Shown here piece after piece: positions 23,563 through 31,497 of a DNA stretch of 33,422 nt; positions within the stretch are counted from its first letter, which is position 1, and every line of letters begins with the position of its first letter. The stretch covers positions 1-33,422 of the forward strand of contig JACRCR010000115.1 in the NCBI GenBank assembly GCA_016218925.1, in the 5' to 3' direction. The DNA is from Deltaproteobacteria bacterium (GTDB taxonomy: Bacteria > Desulfobacterota > Binatia > UBA1149 > CAITLU01). The translations under genes were made by a program, and so were the position numbers. The notes beneath the pieces are model-generated. The model saw nothing but the letters and a program-made list of their open reading frames with translations, was not told the origin of the DNA and did no database searches.

Positions 23563-23741
23563 GGGCCGCTGCTTACCTCGCCCAGTGGCGAAGGTCGAGC
23601 AGGTATCCGCCAGCGGGCGTCTCCGAAGACCGATGGGGGGTTGCTGGCAGCCAGATGTCGCCTACACTCGGTAACTCTGTCGAGGCTTGGTCGCCGGCCG
23701 TGCCGAGGCACCCAGTGCGGCAAGACTCCGGGAGGTCATGT

Positions 23742-24827
23742 ATGCGTACCGAGTCGTCCGTTGTGTCCAGGTTCTTCGTGGTTGCCGCTGCCACCGTCGT
23801 CGTCGCCGAACTGGCGACCGCGATGCCCGCCGCCGGCGCCGCCGATCCGGCCATCGCTTGTCACGTCAGGAAGCTCGAAACGGCTCGCTCCTACAATTCG
23901 TGCCGCCTGCGGGTCTACTCGAACTCGGTGAAGAAGGGCACGCTCACCGATTTCACCAAGTGCGACGGCGCGTTCTCGAAGAAGTGGGCCAGCGCCGAGT
24001 TCGTCGGCGGACTGGCGTGCCCGACCACCGGTGACGAAGCCGACATTCACGACGAGATCGGCGTCGACACCGACATCATCGCCGCGTTGCTGTCCGATGG
24101 AGCGCTTCCCACCTGCGGGGACGGCATCATCAACGGACGCGAGTACTGCGACGGCGCCAACGTTGGTCCCTTCACTTGCGACAGCTACGGATTCACCGCG
24201 GGCACGCTCGGCTGCGATGCCTCGTGCCGTCATCACGACCTCAGCGATTGCAGCGGCCGCCAGTCCTACCCGGCCACCGGCCAGACCGTCTCGTATCCGG
24301 CCGACCTGTTCTTCTCCAGCGGCCAGGCGGTCGAGGACGACGGCGCGGTGCAGGCAGGGTCGCCGCTGAGTTTTCTCGACAACGGCGACGGTACCATCAC
24401 CGATCTCAACACCGGACTGATGTGGGAGAAGAAATCGAACGACGGCAGCATCCACGACCTCGATCGCACCTACTTCTGGTCAAAGGCCGGCACCTATACG
24501 GTCTGGGACTGGCTCGGACTGATGAACACCGAGGACGGGGCCGGCTTCGCCGGCCACAACGATTGGCGCCTTCCCAACCGTCGTGAGCTCGACAGTCTGG
24601 TCGACTTCTCGAGAGTCGATCCATCGGTCGCTCCGCCGTTCCAAAGCGCCTGCCCCGAGGGTTGTGCGGTGACCGCGTGTAGCTGCACGGCGCTGGCCGA
24701 CTACTGGTCGTCGACCACCGCAGCCGTCAACACTTCGCTGGCGTGGGTCGTCGAGTTCTCGCGCGGTCGCGCCGACGACCGCGCAAAGAGTACCGCGCGC
24801 GCGGTTCGCGCGGTTCGGATGCCTTAG
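23742..24827 (+). CDS. Secreted DUF1566 (Lcl C-terminal-like) protein with Cys-rich repeat
   Basis: The protein is 361 aa. The start at 23742 is set by GGGAGG at 23730-23735 and a signal peptide (MRTESSVVSRFFVVAAATVV, cleavage near AGA/A). The mature part has a Cys-poor domain of unknown type. A myxococcal-style cysteine-rich repeat follows, CGDGIINGREYCDG (from residue 125) through CDSYGFTAGTLGCDASCRHH. The DUF1566 domain runs from about 211 to the end: FLDNGDGTITDLNTGLMWEK, FAGHNDWRLPNRRELDSLVD and the closing DYWSSTT with VRAVRMP. DUF1566 proteins occur widely on delta-type cell surfaces and have a C-type-lectin-like fold. The ligand is unknown. It is convergent with the acyltransferase gene 52 bp away. 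Confidence 0.85.
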   Translation: MRTESSVVSRFFVVAAATVVVAELATAMPAAGAADPAIACHVRKLETARSYNSCRLRVYSNSVKKGTLTDFTKCDGAFSKKWASAEFVGGLACPTTGDEADIHDEIGVDTDIIAALLSDGALPTCGDGIINGREYCDGANVGPFTCDSYGFTAGTLGCDASCRHHDLSDCSGRQSYPATGQTVSYPADLFFSSGQAVEDDGAVQAGSPLSFLDNGDGTITDLNTGLMWEKKSNDGSIHDLDRTYFWSKAGTYTVWDWLGLMNTEDGAGFAGHNDWRLPNRRELDSLVDFSRVDPSVAPPFQSACPEGCAVTACSCTALADYWSSTTAAVNTSLAWVVEFSRGRADDRAKSTARAVRAVRMP

Positions 24828-24879
24828 CGAGGCGGATCCGGTGGGGCGGGCGCGAGGCCGTGCCAGCCAGCGCCGCAGT

Positions 24880-26619
24880 TCACGATGACGGCAGTTCGCA
24901 GCGCTGCGCTTCGCTGCCCACGCGCCACCACGTGGTGGTACGTCCGAGCAGCGAGATGCCGAGGTAACCGCGCAGATCGAGCCGCTCCGGCGATAGTTGC
25001 GACAGCGTGCAACTGTAGGTGCGCCCGCTTCCGGGGTCGTAGATCCAGCCTCCGCTCCACACTCCGGGTTCGTCGCTCGGTTTGAGGCCGCCGACGATGT
25101 CGAGTCCCTCGACGGGGCGCTTTCTGGCGGAGGCGTCGGGATTGTGGGCGTCGCGCAGCGGGCACCCGCTGTCGTCGTAGGGGTGCTGCAGCGAGACGAT
25201 GCGCCCGCACAGTTGCTCGCCGCAACGGCGGATCTCCACGCGCGCGGCGCCACCGTCGGCGTACCAGATACCGATCGGATCCAGATCGGAGCGCTGCGGC
25301 GCAACCGCTGCGGCAGCGCTGAATGCGGCGAGCAGCAACGCGCCGGCCGTTACCATCGCGGCCGCAGCGGCGCCGCGCCTGGAGGGGGCGTCCAACGGAA
25401 CCAGCCTGGCAGGTCTCATCCCGAACAAAGGTCGCAGGTAGGGATTGCAGCGTACGACGAAGTGGTACGCCGCCATCGTCGCGACTATCGACGCGAGCAG
25501 CGTCAGAGCGTACTTCGCGCCGAAGCCGAGCGACGAATGGACGATGTAGAAAGCCGTAACGGTGACGCCCACCTGGTGCAGGATGTAGACCGGCATCGAA
25601 GACTCGGCGAGGTAGTCGAGCGCCGCGCCTCCTCGTTGCAGAAGCCGGTGACCCGCGCCGAGCAGCAGTACGACCATCGCGTAGCCAGCCACCGCGGTCA
25701 GCGCCAGCACCGGCAGCAGCGCCAGGATCGCGCTGAGCGAAGGCTGCTGCGGCCACGGATTCCCGTCGGTCGCGCGCCAGTAGCCGTACATCGCAGCGTA
25801 GGAGATCACCGCCATCGTTGCGGCGGTTTTCCACTGGCGGTCGATCTCGAGCTGCCACGCCGGGTGGCGGGCCAACACGAAGCCGAGCAGGAAGAAGGTG
25901 CTGTAGTAGGCGAAGTTCGCCCAGTCGTTGATGAGGTTCTGGCCACCGGGCCACACCAGCCGCAGGGTGACTTGGATGGCGCACAGCACCACCAGTGGTG
26001 CCCAGAGCCGGCGCGCCGGGCTGGCGCTCGCCGCCGAGTCGCCGGCCGGTAGCTGCGGCGCGAAACGCTCGCCACCGTCGAGCCACCGCACCAGCAGCGG
26101 ACGATACAGCATCGAGAACGTGAACAGGTAGGCGAGAAACCACAGGTGCGACCAGGTGAAGCGCGTGAAGTCGCTGTAGAAGGTCGGCAGGAACGTCAGG
26201 AACGGCTCTTCGAATGCGGCGTCGAGTTGGCGATAGCCGAAGATGTCGAGCGTGAAGCCACTGCGAAGCTCGTAGTACTTCAGCACCGGGCCGAACAGCG
26301 CGGTGCCCGCGACCAGCGGCAGCAGCAGCCGTCGCAGGCGTTCGTGGACGAATGCGGCGCCACCGCGCCGGCGGATCGAGGCATGCGCCGACCAGCCTGC
26401 CAGAACGAAGAACAGCGGCATGTGCCAGAAGTGGATGAAGAACGTGAGCAGGTCCAGATTCGGCGACAGCTCGGCGTTCTTGACGTGGTAGAACGGCGCG
26501 ACGTCGAAGACCTTGCTGACGTGGAAGACGAACAGCAGGTAGGTCGCCAGGACTCGTAGCCAGTCGATGTCGTAACGCCGCTGGTCGTCGCGCGATGCCG
26601 GTTGGCCGTGTTGGATCAT
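24880..26619 (-). CDS. Acyltransferase-3 family membrane protein fused to a DUF2147 domain
   Basis: The protein is 579 aa. Residues 15-395 form a multi-span acyltransferase-3 domain of the OpgC/glucan-biosynthesis type: YDIDWLRVLATYLLFVFHVS with the family His, then FFIHFWHMPLFFVLAGWSAH, THLWFLAYL-like SHLWFLAYLFTF, and SSMPVYILHQ. These enzymes move acyl groups onto glycans or lipids at the inner membrane. A further hydrophobic segment (419-439) leads to a DUF2147 domain at about 448-567: PIGIWYADGGAARVEI, HNPDASARKRPVEGLDIVGG, GGWIYDPGSGRTY, LDLRGYLGISLLGRTTTWWR. DUF2147 usually occurs alone as a small exported protein, so the fusion is unusual. ATG at 26619 follows AAGGAGAG and overlaps the tetR stop (ATGA), so the two are co-translated. 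Confidence 0.85.
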   Translation of the reverse strand: MIQHGQPASRDDQRRYDIDWLRVLATYLLFVFHVSKVFDVAPFYHVKNAELSPNLDLLTFFIHFWHMPLFFVLAGWSAHASIRRRGGAAFVHERLRRLLLPLVAGTALFGPVLKYYELRSGFTLDIFGYRQLDAAFEEPFLTFLPTFYSDFTRFTWSHLWFLAYLFTFSMLYRPLLVRWLDGGERFAPQLPAGDSAASASPARRLWAPLVVLCAIQVTLRLVWPGGQNLINDWANFAYYSTFFLLGFVLARHPAWQLEIDRQWKTAATMAVISYAAMYGYWRATDGNPWPQQPSLSAILALLPVLALTAVAGYAMVVLLLGAGHRLLQRGGAALDYLAESSMPVYILHQVGVTVTAFYIVHSSLGFGAKYALTLLASIVATMAAYHFVVRCNPYLRPLFGMRPARLVPLDAPSRRGAAAAAMVTAGALLLAAFSAAAAVAPQRSDLDPIGIWYADGGAARVEIRRCGEQLCGRIVSLQHPYDDSGCPLRDAHNPDASARKRPVEGLDIVGGLKPSDEPGVWSGGWIYDPGSGRTYSCTLSQLSPERLDLRGYLGISLLGRTTTWWRVGSEAQRCELPSS

Positions 26620-27320
26620 CGGTTTCTCTCCTTGACGAAGGCGCCCACCAGGACGGCTACCGCGGTCTCCTCGGCGACCGCGTCGGTCATCCGTGTCGGG
26701 CGCGGGTCGTAGTGCCGGTGGACCGCGAAGTAGGCCGTGACTTCGGTGAAGACGCGCGCCGCGGCCGCGGTGTCGGGCAGCGGCCGGAAATGTCCGGAGG
26801 CCGTGCGTCGCTCGATGTACGCGCCGAGCAGATCGAGCACGCCCCGGCGCGCACGGCCCCACCACAGTTCTCCGAGTTCGGGCCAGTCCAGCGCCGAGCG
26901 CTCGATGATCTTCAGCCCGCGGTGGCGATCTCTCATCGGCACCAGCAGCTCGCGGGTAATGCCGGCGACCTCGGCTTCGACGTCGGCGGGGGCTGCACCG
27001 CTGGAGGCCGCGTGCAGCAGCGGCACGGCGGTCTCACGTCCGAGCAGCGCGGCCAGGAACGCCAGCGTTGCTCCGGGTTGCGGGGTGGGCAGCGGCAGGG
27101 CAGCGGCGCTCTCTATTTCGGACGGCGCGTACTCGCAGCGCACGACGAGGTCGAAGAGGGCCTCTTTGCTGGTCACGTAGCGGTAGACCGCCCCGGCCGA
27201 CAGCCCCATCGCCTGAGTTACGTCGGCCATCTGGGTGCGCCGGTACCCTTTGGCCAGGAACACGTCGCCCGCGCAGCGGACTAGCTCGGGGAGGCGGTCG
27301 GTGGCGGGCGGTCTGGGCAT
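26616..27320 (-). CDS. TetR/AcrR-family transcriptional regulator
   Basis: The protein is 234 aa. The helix-turn-helix is at about residues 11-60: RLPELVRCAGDVFLAKGYRR, TQMADVTQAMGLSAGAVYRY, VTSKEALFDLV. The C-terminal two-thirds is the ligand-binding helical domain. The ATG at 27320 is preceded by AAAGGAG (27326-27332) five bases upstream. An in-frame start at 27353 would put the operator inside the coding region and is not favoured. The stop overlaps the acyltransferase start, so this regulator and the fusion protein form an operon that it likely represses through the palindrome just upstream. Family members respond to small ligands, often lipophilic. The ligand here is unknown. Confidence 0.9.
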   Translation of the reverse strand: MPRPPATDRLPELVRCAGDVFLAKGYRRTQMADVTQAMGLSAGAVYRYVTSKEALFDLVVRCEYAPSEIESAAALPLPTPQPGATLAFLAALLGRETAVPLLHAASSGAAPADVEAEVAGITRELLVPMRDRHRGLKIIERSALDWPELGELWWGRARRGVLDLLGAYIERRTASGHFRPLPDTAAAARVFTEVTAYFAVHRHYDPRPTRMTDAVAEETAVAVLVGAFVKERNR

Positions 27321-27334
27321 GGCGACTCCTTTGA

Positions 27335-27355
27335 AAGTGAGTGAGTCAGTCACTT
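27335..27355. promoter_or_regulatory. Near-perfect 21-bp palindrome, probable TetR operator
   Basis: Outer half-sites AAGTGA (27335-27340) and TCACTT (27350-27355) flank a TGA/TCA core. Apart from the central base, only one symmetric pair (27341 and 27349) breaks the symmetry. It lies three bases upstream of the tetR ribosome-binding site. A -35-like TTGACG on the minus strand (27374-27379) lies so that, with a 17-base spacer, the -10 region falls over the palindrome. Bound repressor would therefore block the tetR-acyltransferase promoter. Confidence 0.75.
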
Positions 27356-27410
27356 AGCAAACCTTCGCCGATCCGTCAACCGGGAATTGGCCAATCCGCG
27401 CCCGCGCCGC

Positions 27411-27438
27411 GAATGAGCGCGAATGAGCGCGAATGAGA
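27411..27438. repeat. Tandem 10-bp repeat, 2.8 copies
   Basis: GAATGAGCGC occurs at 27411-27420 and 27421-27430 and partly at 27431-27438. It lies in the 286-bp gap between tetR and the FAD oxidoreductase gene, which otherwise holds a 10-bp palindrome ATTGGCCAAT at 27386-27395 and no supported gene. Confidence 0.8.
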
Positions 27439-27606
27439 TGGATAGGCGGCGGCGTCGCAGGCTCTCGGCGAGGCCACGCGCGGGGCCGTCGCGTCCGGGC
27501 GTGACCGCTGAGCCGACGACGATCTGGGTCGTCGCGGGACCTGACGGCGGCGGCCCCACGCGCCGTCCCCGGCAAGCGCCGGCGCAGGAAGTGGCGATGG
27601 TGGGTC

Positions 27607-29175
27607 TCAGTTGCCGCCAGCCGCGCGCACGATCGCTTGCGCGCAACGCTCGCCGTCCATCGCCGCCGAGACGATGCCGCCGGCCGTGCCGGCGCCTTCT
27701 CCGCAGGGATAGAGACCCGGGGCGCCCGGATGCATGCAGGTGTCGCGGTCGCGCGGAATTCGCACCGGTGCCGAGGTTCGTGTCTCGACGCCCACCACGA
27801 CGGCCTGGTTGGTGAGATATCCGCGCATCCTGGTGCCGAAGGCGCGCATCCCTTCGCGTAGCGCGCTGGCGATCGGTGGCGGAAGCACGGCGGCCACGTC
27901 GGCGGCGCGCAGCCCCGGCAAGTAGGAGCAATCGGGCAGGTCGGCGCTGGCTCGCCCTTCGACGAAATCCATCAGACGCTGGGCGGGAGCCACCGCAAAG
28001 CCTCCGCCGGCCTGCGCCGCCGCGCGTTCGATCGAAGACTGGAACGCCACGCCTGCCAGCGCCTCGGCGCGGCGTTCGACGAACGAGCGCGTGTCGCCGT
28101 GGTCGGTCTCGACGACGATCCCCGAGTTGGCCCAGCGCGAGTCGCGTCGCGACGGCGACCAGCCGTTGACCACCACTTCGTCTTGCGCAGTGGTGGCCGG
28201 ACAGATGACACCGCCCGGGCACATGCAGAACGAATACACGCCGCGTCCTTCGGCGCGATGTAGCAGTGCGTACGCGGCCGGCGGAAGTCCCTCGGGTCGG
28301 GTGGGACAATGGTACTGGATGGTGTCGATCAAGGCCTGCGGATGTTCGACCCGCACTCCGAGTGCGAAGGGTTTGGCTTCGAGTTCGACTCCTTCGCGGT
28401 GCAACATCGCGTACACGTCGCGCGCCGAGTGTCCAGTCGCCAGCACTACCGCGGCGCCTTCGTAACGATCTCCACGCGCGGTGCTGACGCCGACTACCGC
28501 ACCGTTCCTGCGCACCAGCGCGGTCACGCGAGCACCGAACAGCACTTCGCCACCGTGAGCGCGGATCGTATCGCGCAACGCCTGAACCACGGCGGGCAGG
28601 CGGTTGGTGCCGATGTGAGGATGTGCGTCGATCAGGATGCTTGGGTCCGCGCCGTGCCGAACCATGATTTTCAGGATGCGCTCGACGTTGCCGCGTTTGG
28701 TCGCGCGCGTGTAGAGCTTGCCGTCGGAGAACGTGCCGGCGCCACCTTCGCCGTAGCAGTAGTTGCTCTCGCCGTCGACGACGCCGTCGCGGTTCAGACG
28801 CGCGACGTCCAGACGGCGGCCGCGAACGTCCTTGCCGCGTTCGAGCACGATCGGACACAGGCCGCCTTCCATGAGTCTCAGAGCCGCGAACAGTCCGGCC
28901 GGGCCCGAGCCCACGACCACGACCGGGCGCGCGCCGGCGACGTTTTCCAGGCGAAGCTCAAAGGGTGTCTCGGCTGTCGCAGCTTCGTCGACCCAGACAC
29001 GAACGCGCAGTGCGTAGAGAGGAGGGCGATGACGCGCGTCGATGGAGCGACGCAGCAGCGTAGCGCGGGTGATTCGCGACGCGGCTACGCCGAGGCTGCG
29101 CGCGGTTGCCGCTATCAGCACGTCGCCGTCGCCGAGTTGCTCGGGTGCGAGCCTGACTTCGACGTCGCGGATCAT
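27607..29175 (-). CDS. FAD-dependent oxidoreductase, COG2509 type
   Basis: The protein is 522 aa. An N-terminal domain of about 80 residues with RRSIDARHRPPLYALRVRV precedes the FAD-binding GSGPAG at residues 89-94 (VVVVGSGPAGLFAALRLM). Family blocks follow: NYCYGEGGAGTFSDGKLYTR, PHIGTNRLPAVV, GRGVYSFCMCPGG, and the C-terminal GLYPCGEGAGTAGGIVSAAM with the final FAD contact. This family of uncharacterised FAD-dependent dehydrogenases has no assigned substrate. The ATG at 29175 fits the conserved MIRDVEVRL N-terminus; there is no good Shine-Dalgarno. It is divergent from the fatty acyl-CoA reductase gene and codirectional with tetR but separated by 286 bp. Confidence 0.85.
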   Translation of the reverse strand: MIRDVEVRLAPEQLGDGDVLIAATARSLGVAASRITRATLLRRSIDARHRPPLYALRVRVWVDEAATAETPFELRLENVAGARPVVVVGSGPAGLFAALRLMEGGLCPIVLERGKDVRGRRLDVARLNRDGVVDGESNYCYGEGGAGTFSDGKLYTRATKRGNVERILKIMVRHGADPSILIDAHPHIGTNRLPAVVQALRDTIRAHGGEVLFGARVTALVRRNGAVVGVSTARGDRYEGAAVVLATGHSARDVYAMLHREGVELEAKPFALGVRVEHPQALIDTIQYHCPTRPEGLPPAAYALLHRAEGRGVYSFCMCPGGVICPATTAQDEVVVNGWSPSRRDSRWANSGIVVETDHGDTRSFVERRAEALAGVAFQSSIERAAAQAGGGFAVAPAQRLMDFVEGRASADLPDCSYLPGLRAADVAAVLPPPIASALREGMRAFGTRMRGYLTNQAVVVGVETRTSAPVRIPRDRDTCMHPGAPGLYPCGEGAGTAGGIVSAAMDGERCAQAIVRAAGGN

Positions 29176-29436
29176 GTGGCGCTCAGATCTGTGGCGGGTC
29201 CGCTGCGCGGACTTTCGCGCGGCGTGTCGCACGGAGCGGTGGCGATCGTGGTCGTATGCATCGCGGGTGTCTCGGCGGGGCGCGAGGAGCCGGGCAGGGC
29301 GCTGGATACCACCGCGCCGGCACGGGCACCACCACGTCCGACAATTCGCTCAGGTCCGTGAGCGCCTCGGGAAGCGCCCGGGAAATGTCTCGCGGGTATT
29401 GCTTCCGCTTCTGCGTCCCGGCAAGGTCCCGCTTCG
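29176..29436. other. Divergent intergenic region between the FAD oxidoreductase and fatty acyl-CoA reductase
   Basis: These 261 bp should hold promoters for both directions. A small perfect inverted repeat, CGCTCA (29347-29352) and TGAGCG (29359-29364) with a six-base loop, lies about 75 bp before the reductase. No supported gene and no clear -35/-10 pair were found. Confidence 0.4.
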
Positions 29437-31446
29437 ATGGCACCCACAAAGCGAAAGAACCAGACGATCGACAGCTTCGTGACCGGCGGCAGCGGCTTCA
29501 TCGGCCGCCATCTGATCGAGCGATTGCTGGCCAGACCCACCGGTAGGGTGTTCCTGCTGGTGCGCCGTCATTCGCTTCCGCGCATGAAGGAGCGCCTGGC
29601 CCATTGGAACGCGTCGGGCGAACGCGTGATCCCGGTCATCGGCGATCTGGCACAGCCCCGACTCGCAGTCGCACCGGCGCAGTTCGGCGAGCTGCGCGGC
29701 AAGGTCGGCGCCTTCTTCCACGTTGCTGGATGCTACGACATGAGCGCGAGCGCCGACGCGCTTGCCGAGGCCAACGTCACCGGGACGGCGCACGCCGTCG
29801 ACGCCGCTGCCGCGATGGAGGCTCGCTGCTTTCATCACGTCAGCTCGATCGCGGTGGCCGGTCGTTACCGCGGAACCTTTACCGAAGAGATGTTCGACGA
29901 GGCCGTAGGCCTGGACGACCCATACTTCCGCACCAAACACGAATCCGAACGTATCGTGCGATCGGTGTGTCCGATCCCGTGGCGGATCTACCGCCCCTCG
30001 CTGGTGGTCGGTCATTCGCAGACCGGCGAGATGGACAAGGTCGACGGCCCTTACTACCTGTTCCCGATACTGGAGCAGCTCGCGGCCAGCCTGCCTGCGA
30101 TCCTTCCGCTTCCGCGCGTGGAGGGCGGCTTCCTCAACCTGGTGCCGGTCGACTACGTCGCCGCCGCCATCGATCACATCGCGCATCAGGAGGGACTCGA
30201 CGGGAAGGTATTCCATCTCGTCGATCCCGAGACGCGCAGCTTCGGCGACACCCTCGATGTCTTCGCCGAGGCGGCCGGCGCGCCGCAGTTCTCGCTGAGG
30301 ATCGGCGCAGTCGAGAGTGCGCTGACTCCTGTCACCGGATTTCTGGCACGCAACGCCGATGGAACCGCCGGCAAATTGCTCGGGCAGGCCGTCGGGCTTC
30401 CGCTGCGCGCGCTCGACTATGCCAGCAACGCGACGTCCTTCGATTGCCGCAACACCTCGGCGGCACTGTCGGGTTCCGGAATTGCGGTGCCGTCGCTGGA
30501 GTCGTACGCGCGTCATCTGTGGCTCTATTGGCAGCGCAGCCTCAACATCAACGCGTCCTACGGCCGCGCGCTGGAGAAGACGGTGCGAGGCAAGACGGTG
30601 CTGATTACCGGGGCTTCCTCGGGAATCGGCCGCGCCACCGCGCTCAAGCTCGGTGCTGCCGGTGCCCACGTGATACTGGTAGCGCGCGACGGCGAGCGCT
30701 TGGAGGTGGTGCGCCGTCTGGTCGAGAAAGTGGGAGGCTCCGCTACCGCGATGCCGGCCGATCTGACAGACGCCGCCAGCGCGGAAGCGCTGTGTCGCGA
30801 GGTGTTGCAGCGTTTCGGCTGCGTCGATGTCCTGATCAACAACGCCGGGCGTTCCATCCGTCGCTCGCTGCGTCTGTCGCAGGATCGCTTTCACGATTTC
30901 GTGCGCACGATGGAGATCAATTACTTCGGTGCACTCAGACTGATCCTCGGGCTGGTGCCGGCGATGCGCAGGAAGAAGAACGGCCACATCATCAACGTTT
31001 CGTCGATGGGGGTGCAAGTCGGTCCGCCGCGTTTCTCCGCGTACATCGCGTCGAAGTCGGCGCTCGACGGATTCTCCAAGTGCGTGGCTCCCGAGCTGCT
31101 CGGCGACGGTATCGACATCACGACCGTCTACATGCCGCTGGTGAAGACCGAGATGATCGCGCCGACCGGCTTGTACGATTCGTTCTCGGTGATCACTCCG
31201 GCCCAGGCTGCGGACCTTCTGTGCTCGGCCATCGTGCGGCGTCCCAAACACGTCAGTTCGACGCTCGGTCTGGTCGGTCAGGTGACTTCGAGTGTCGCGC
31301 CCGGCTTGTTCGATGTCGCGCTGTATCTCGCCTACCGCCTGTTCCCCGACTCGGCGGCGGCGCGTGGCGAAGTGGCCTACAGCGACGAAGAACCGAGCAG
31401 TCTCGGCAAGGTCTTCGCGCGGCTGTTTCCCGGCGTGCACTGGTAG
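29437..31446 (+). CDS. Two-domain NADPH-dependent fatty acyl-CoA reductase (Marinobacter Maqu_2507-like)
   Basis: The protein is 669 aa with two Rossmann domains. The first has TGGSGFIG at 16-23 and YxxxK with Y163/K167, and resembles the thioester-reductase half of fatty acyl-CoA reductases. The second is a classical SDR with TGASSGIG at 391-398, NNAGRSIRRSLRLSQDRFHD, and Y536/K540. The blocks HSQTGEMDKVDGPYYLFPIL, NLVPVDYV, DHIAHQEGLDGKVFHLVD, FSAYIASKSALDGFSKC, and the C-terminal GVHW match the Marinobacter Maqu_2507 enzyme, which reduces fatty acyl-CoA to fatty alcohol in two steps. The first domain would make the aldehyde and the second the alcohol. The ATG at 29437 lacks a clear ribosome-binding site, but no better in-frame start is near. 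No wax synthase is in the window. Confidence 0.9.
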   Translation: MAPTKRKNQTIDSFVTGGSGFIGRHLIERLLARPTGRVFLLVRRHSLPRMKERLAHWNASGERVIPVIGDLAQPRLAVAPAQFGELRGKVGAFFHVAGCYDMSASADALAEANVTGTAHAVDAAAAMEARCFHHVSSIAVAGRYRGTFTEEMFDEAVGLDDPYFRTKHESERIVRSVCPIPWRIYRPSLVVGHSQTGEMDKVDGPYYLFPILEQLAASLPAILPLPRVEGGFLNLVPVDYVAAAIDHIAHQEGLDGKVFHLVDPETRSFGDTLDVFAEAAGAPQFSLRIGAVESALTPVTGFLARNADGTAGKLLGQAVGLPLRALDYASNATSFDCRNTSAALSGSGIAVPSLESYARHLWLYWQRSLNINASYGRALEKTVRGKTVLITGASSGIGRATALKLGAAGAHVILVARDGERLEVVRRLVEKVGGSATAMPADLTDAASAEALCREVLQRFGCVDVLINNAGRSIRRSLRLSQDRFHDFVRTMEINYFGALRLILGLVPAMRRKKNGHIINVSSMGVQVGPPRFSAYIASKSALDGFSKCVAPELLGDGIDITTVYMPLVKTEMIAPTGLYDSFSVITPAQAADLLCSAIVRRPKHVSSTLGLVGQVTSSVAPGLFDVALYLAYRLFPDSAAARGEVAYSDEEPSSLGKVFARLFPGVHW

Positions 31447-31497
31447 CGAGACGAGACGAAGCGACGGCGACGACCGATCCCAACACACTCAGGAGTC

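Noticed and set aside
29350-31488. 712-codon open frame on the minus strand
   Set aside because: It is fully antisense to the fatty acyl-CoA reductase, Arg/His/Ala-rich, and shows no family motif; such long antisense frames are expected at this GC content.
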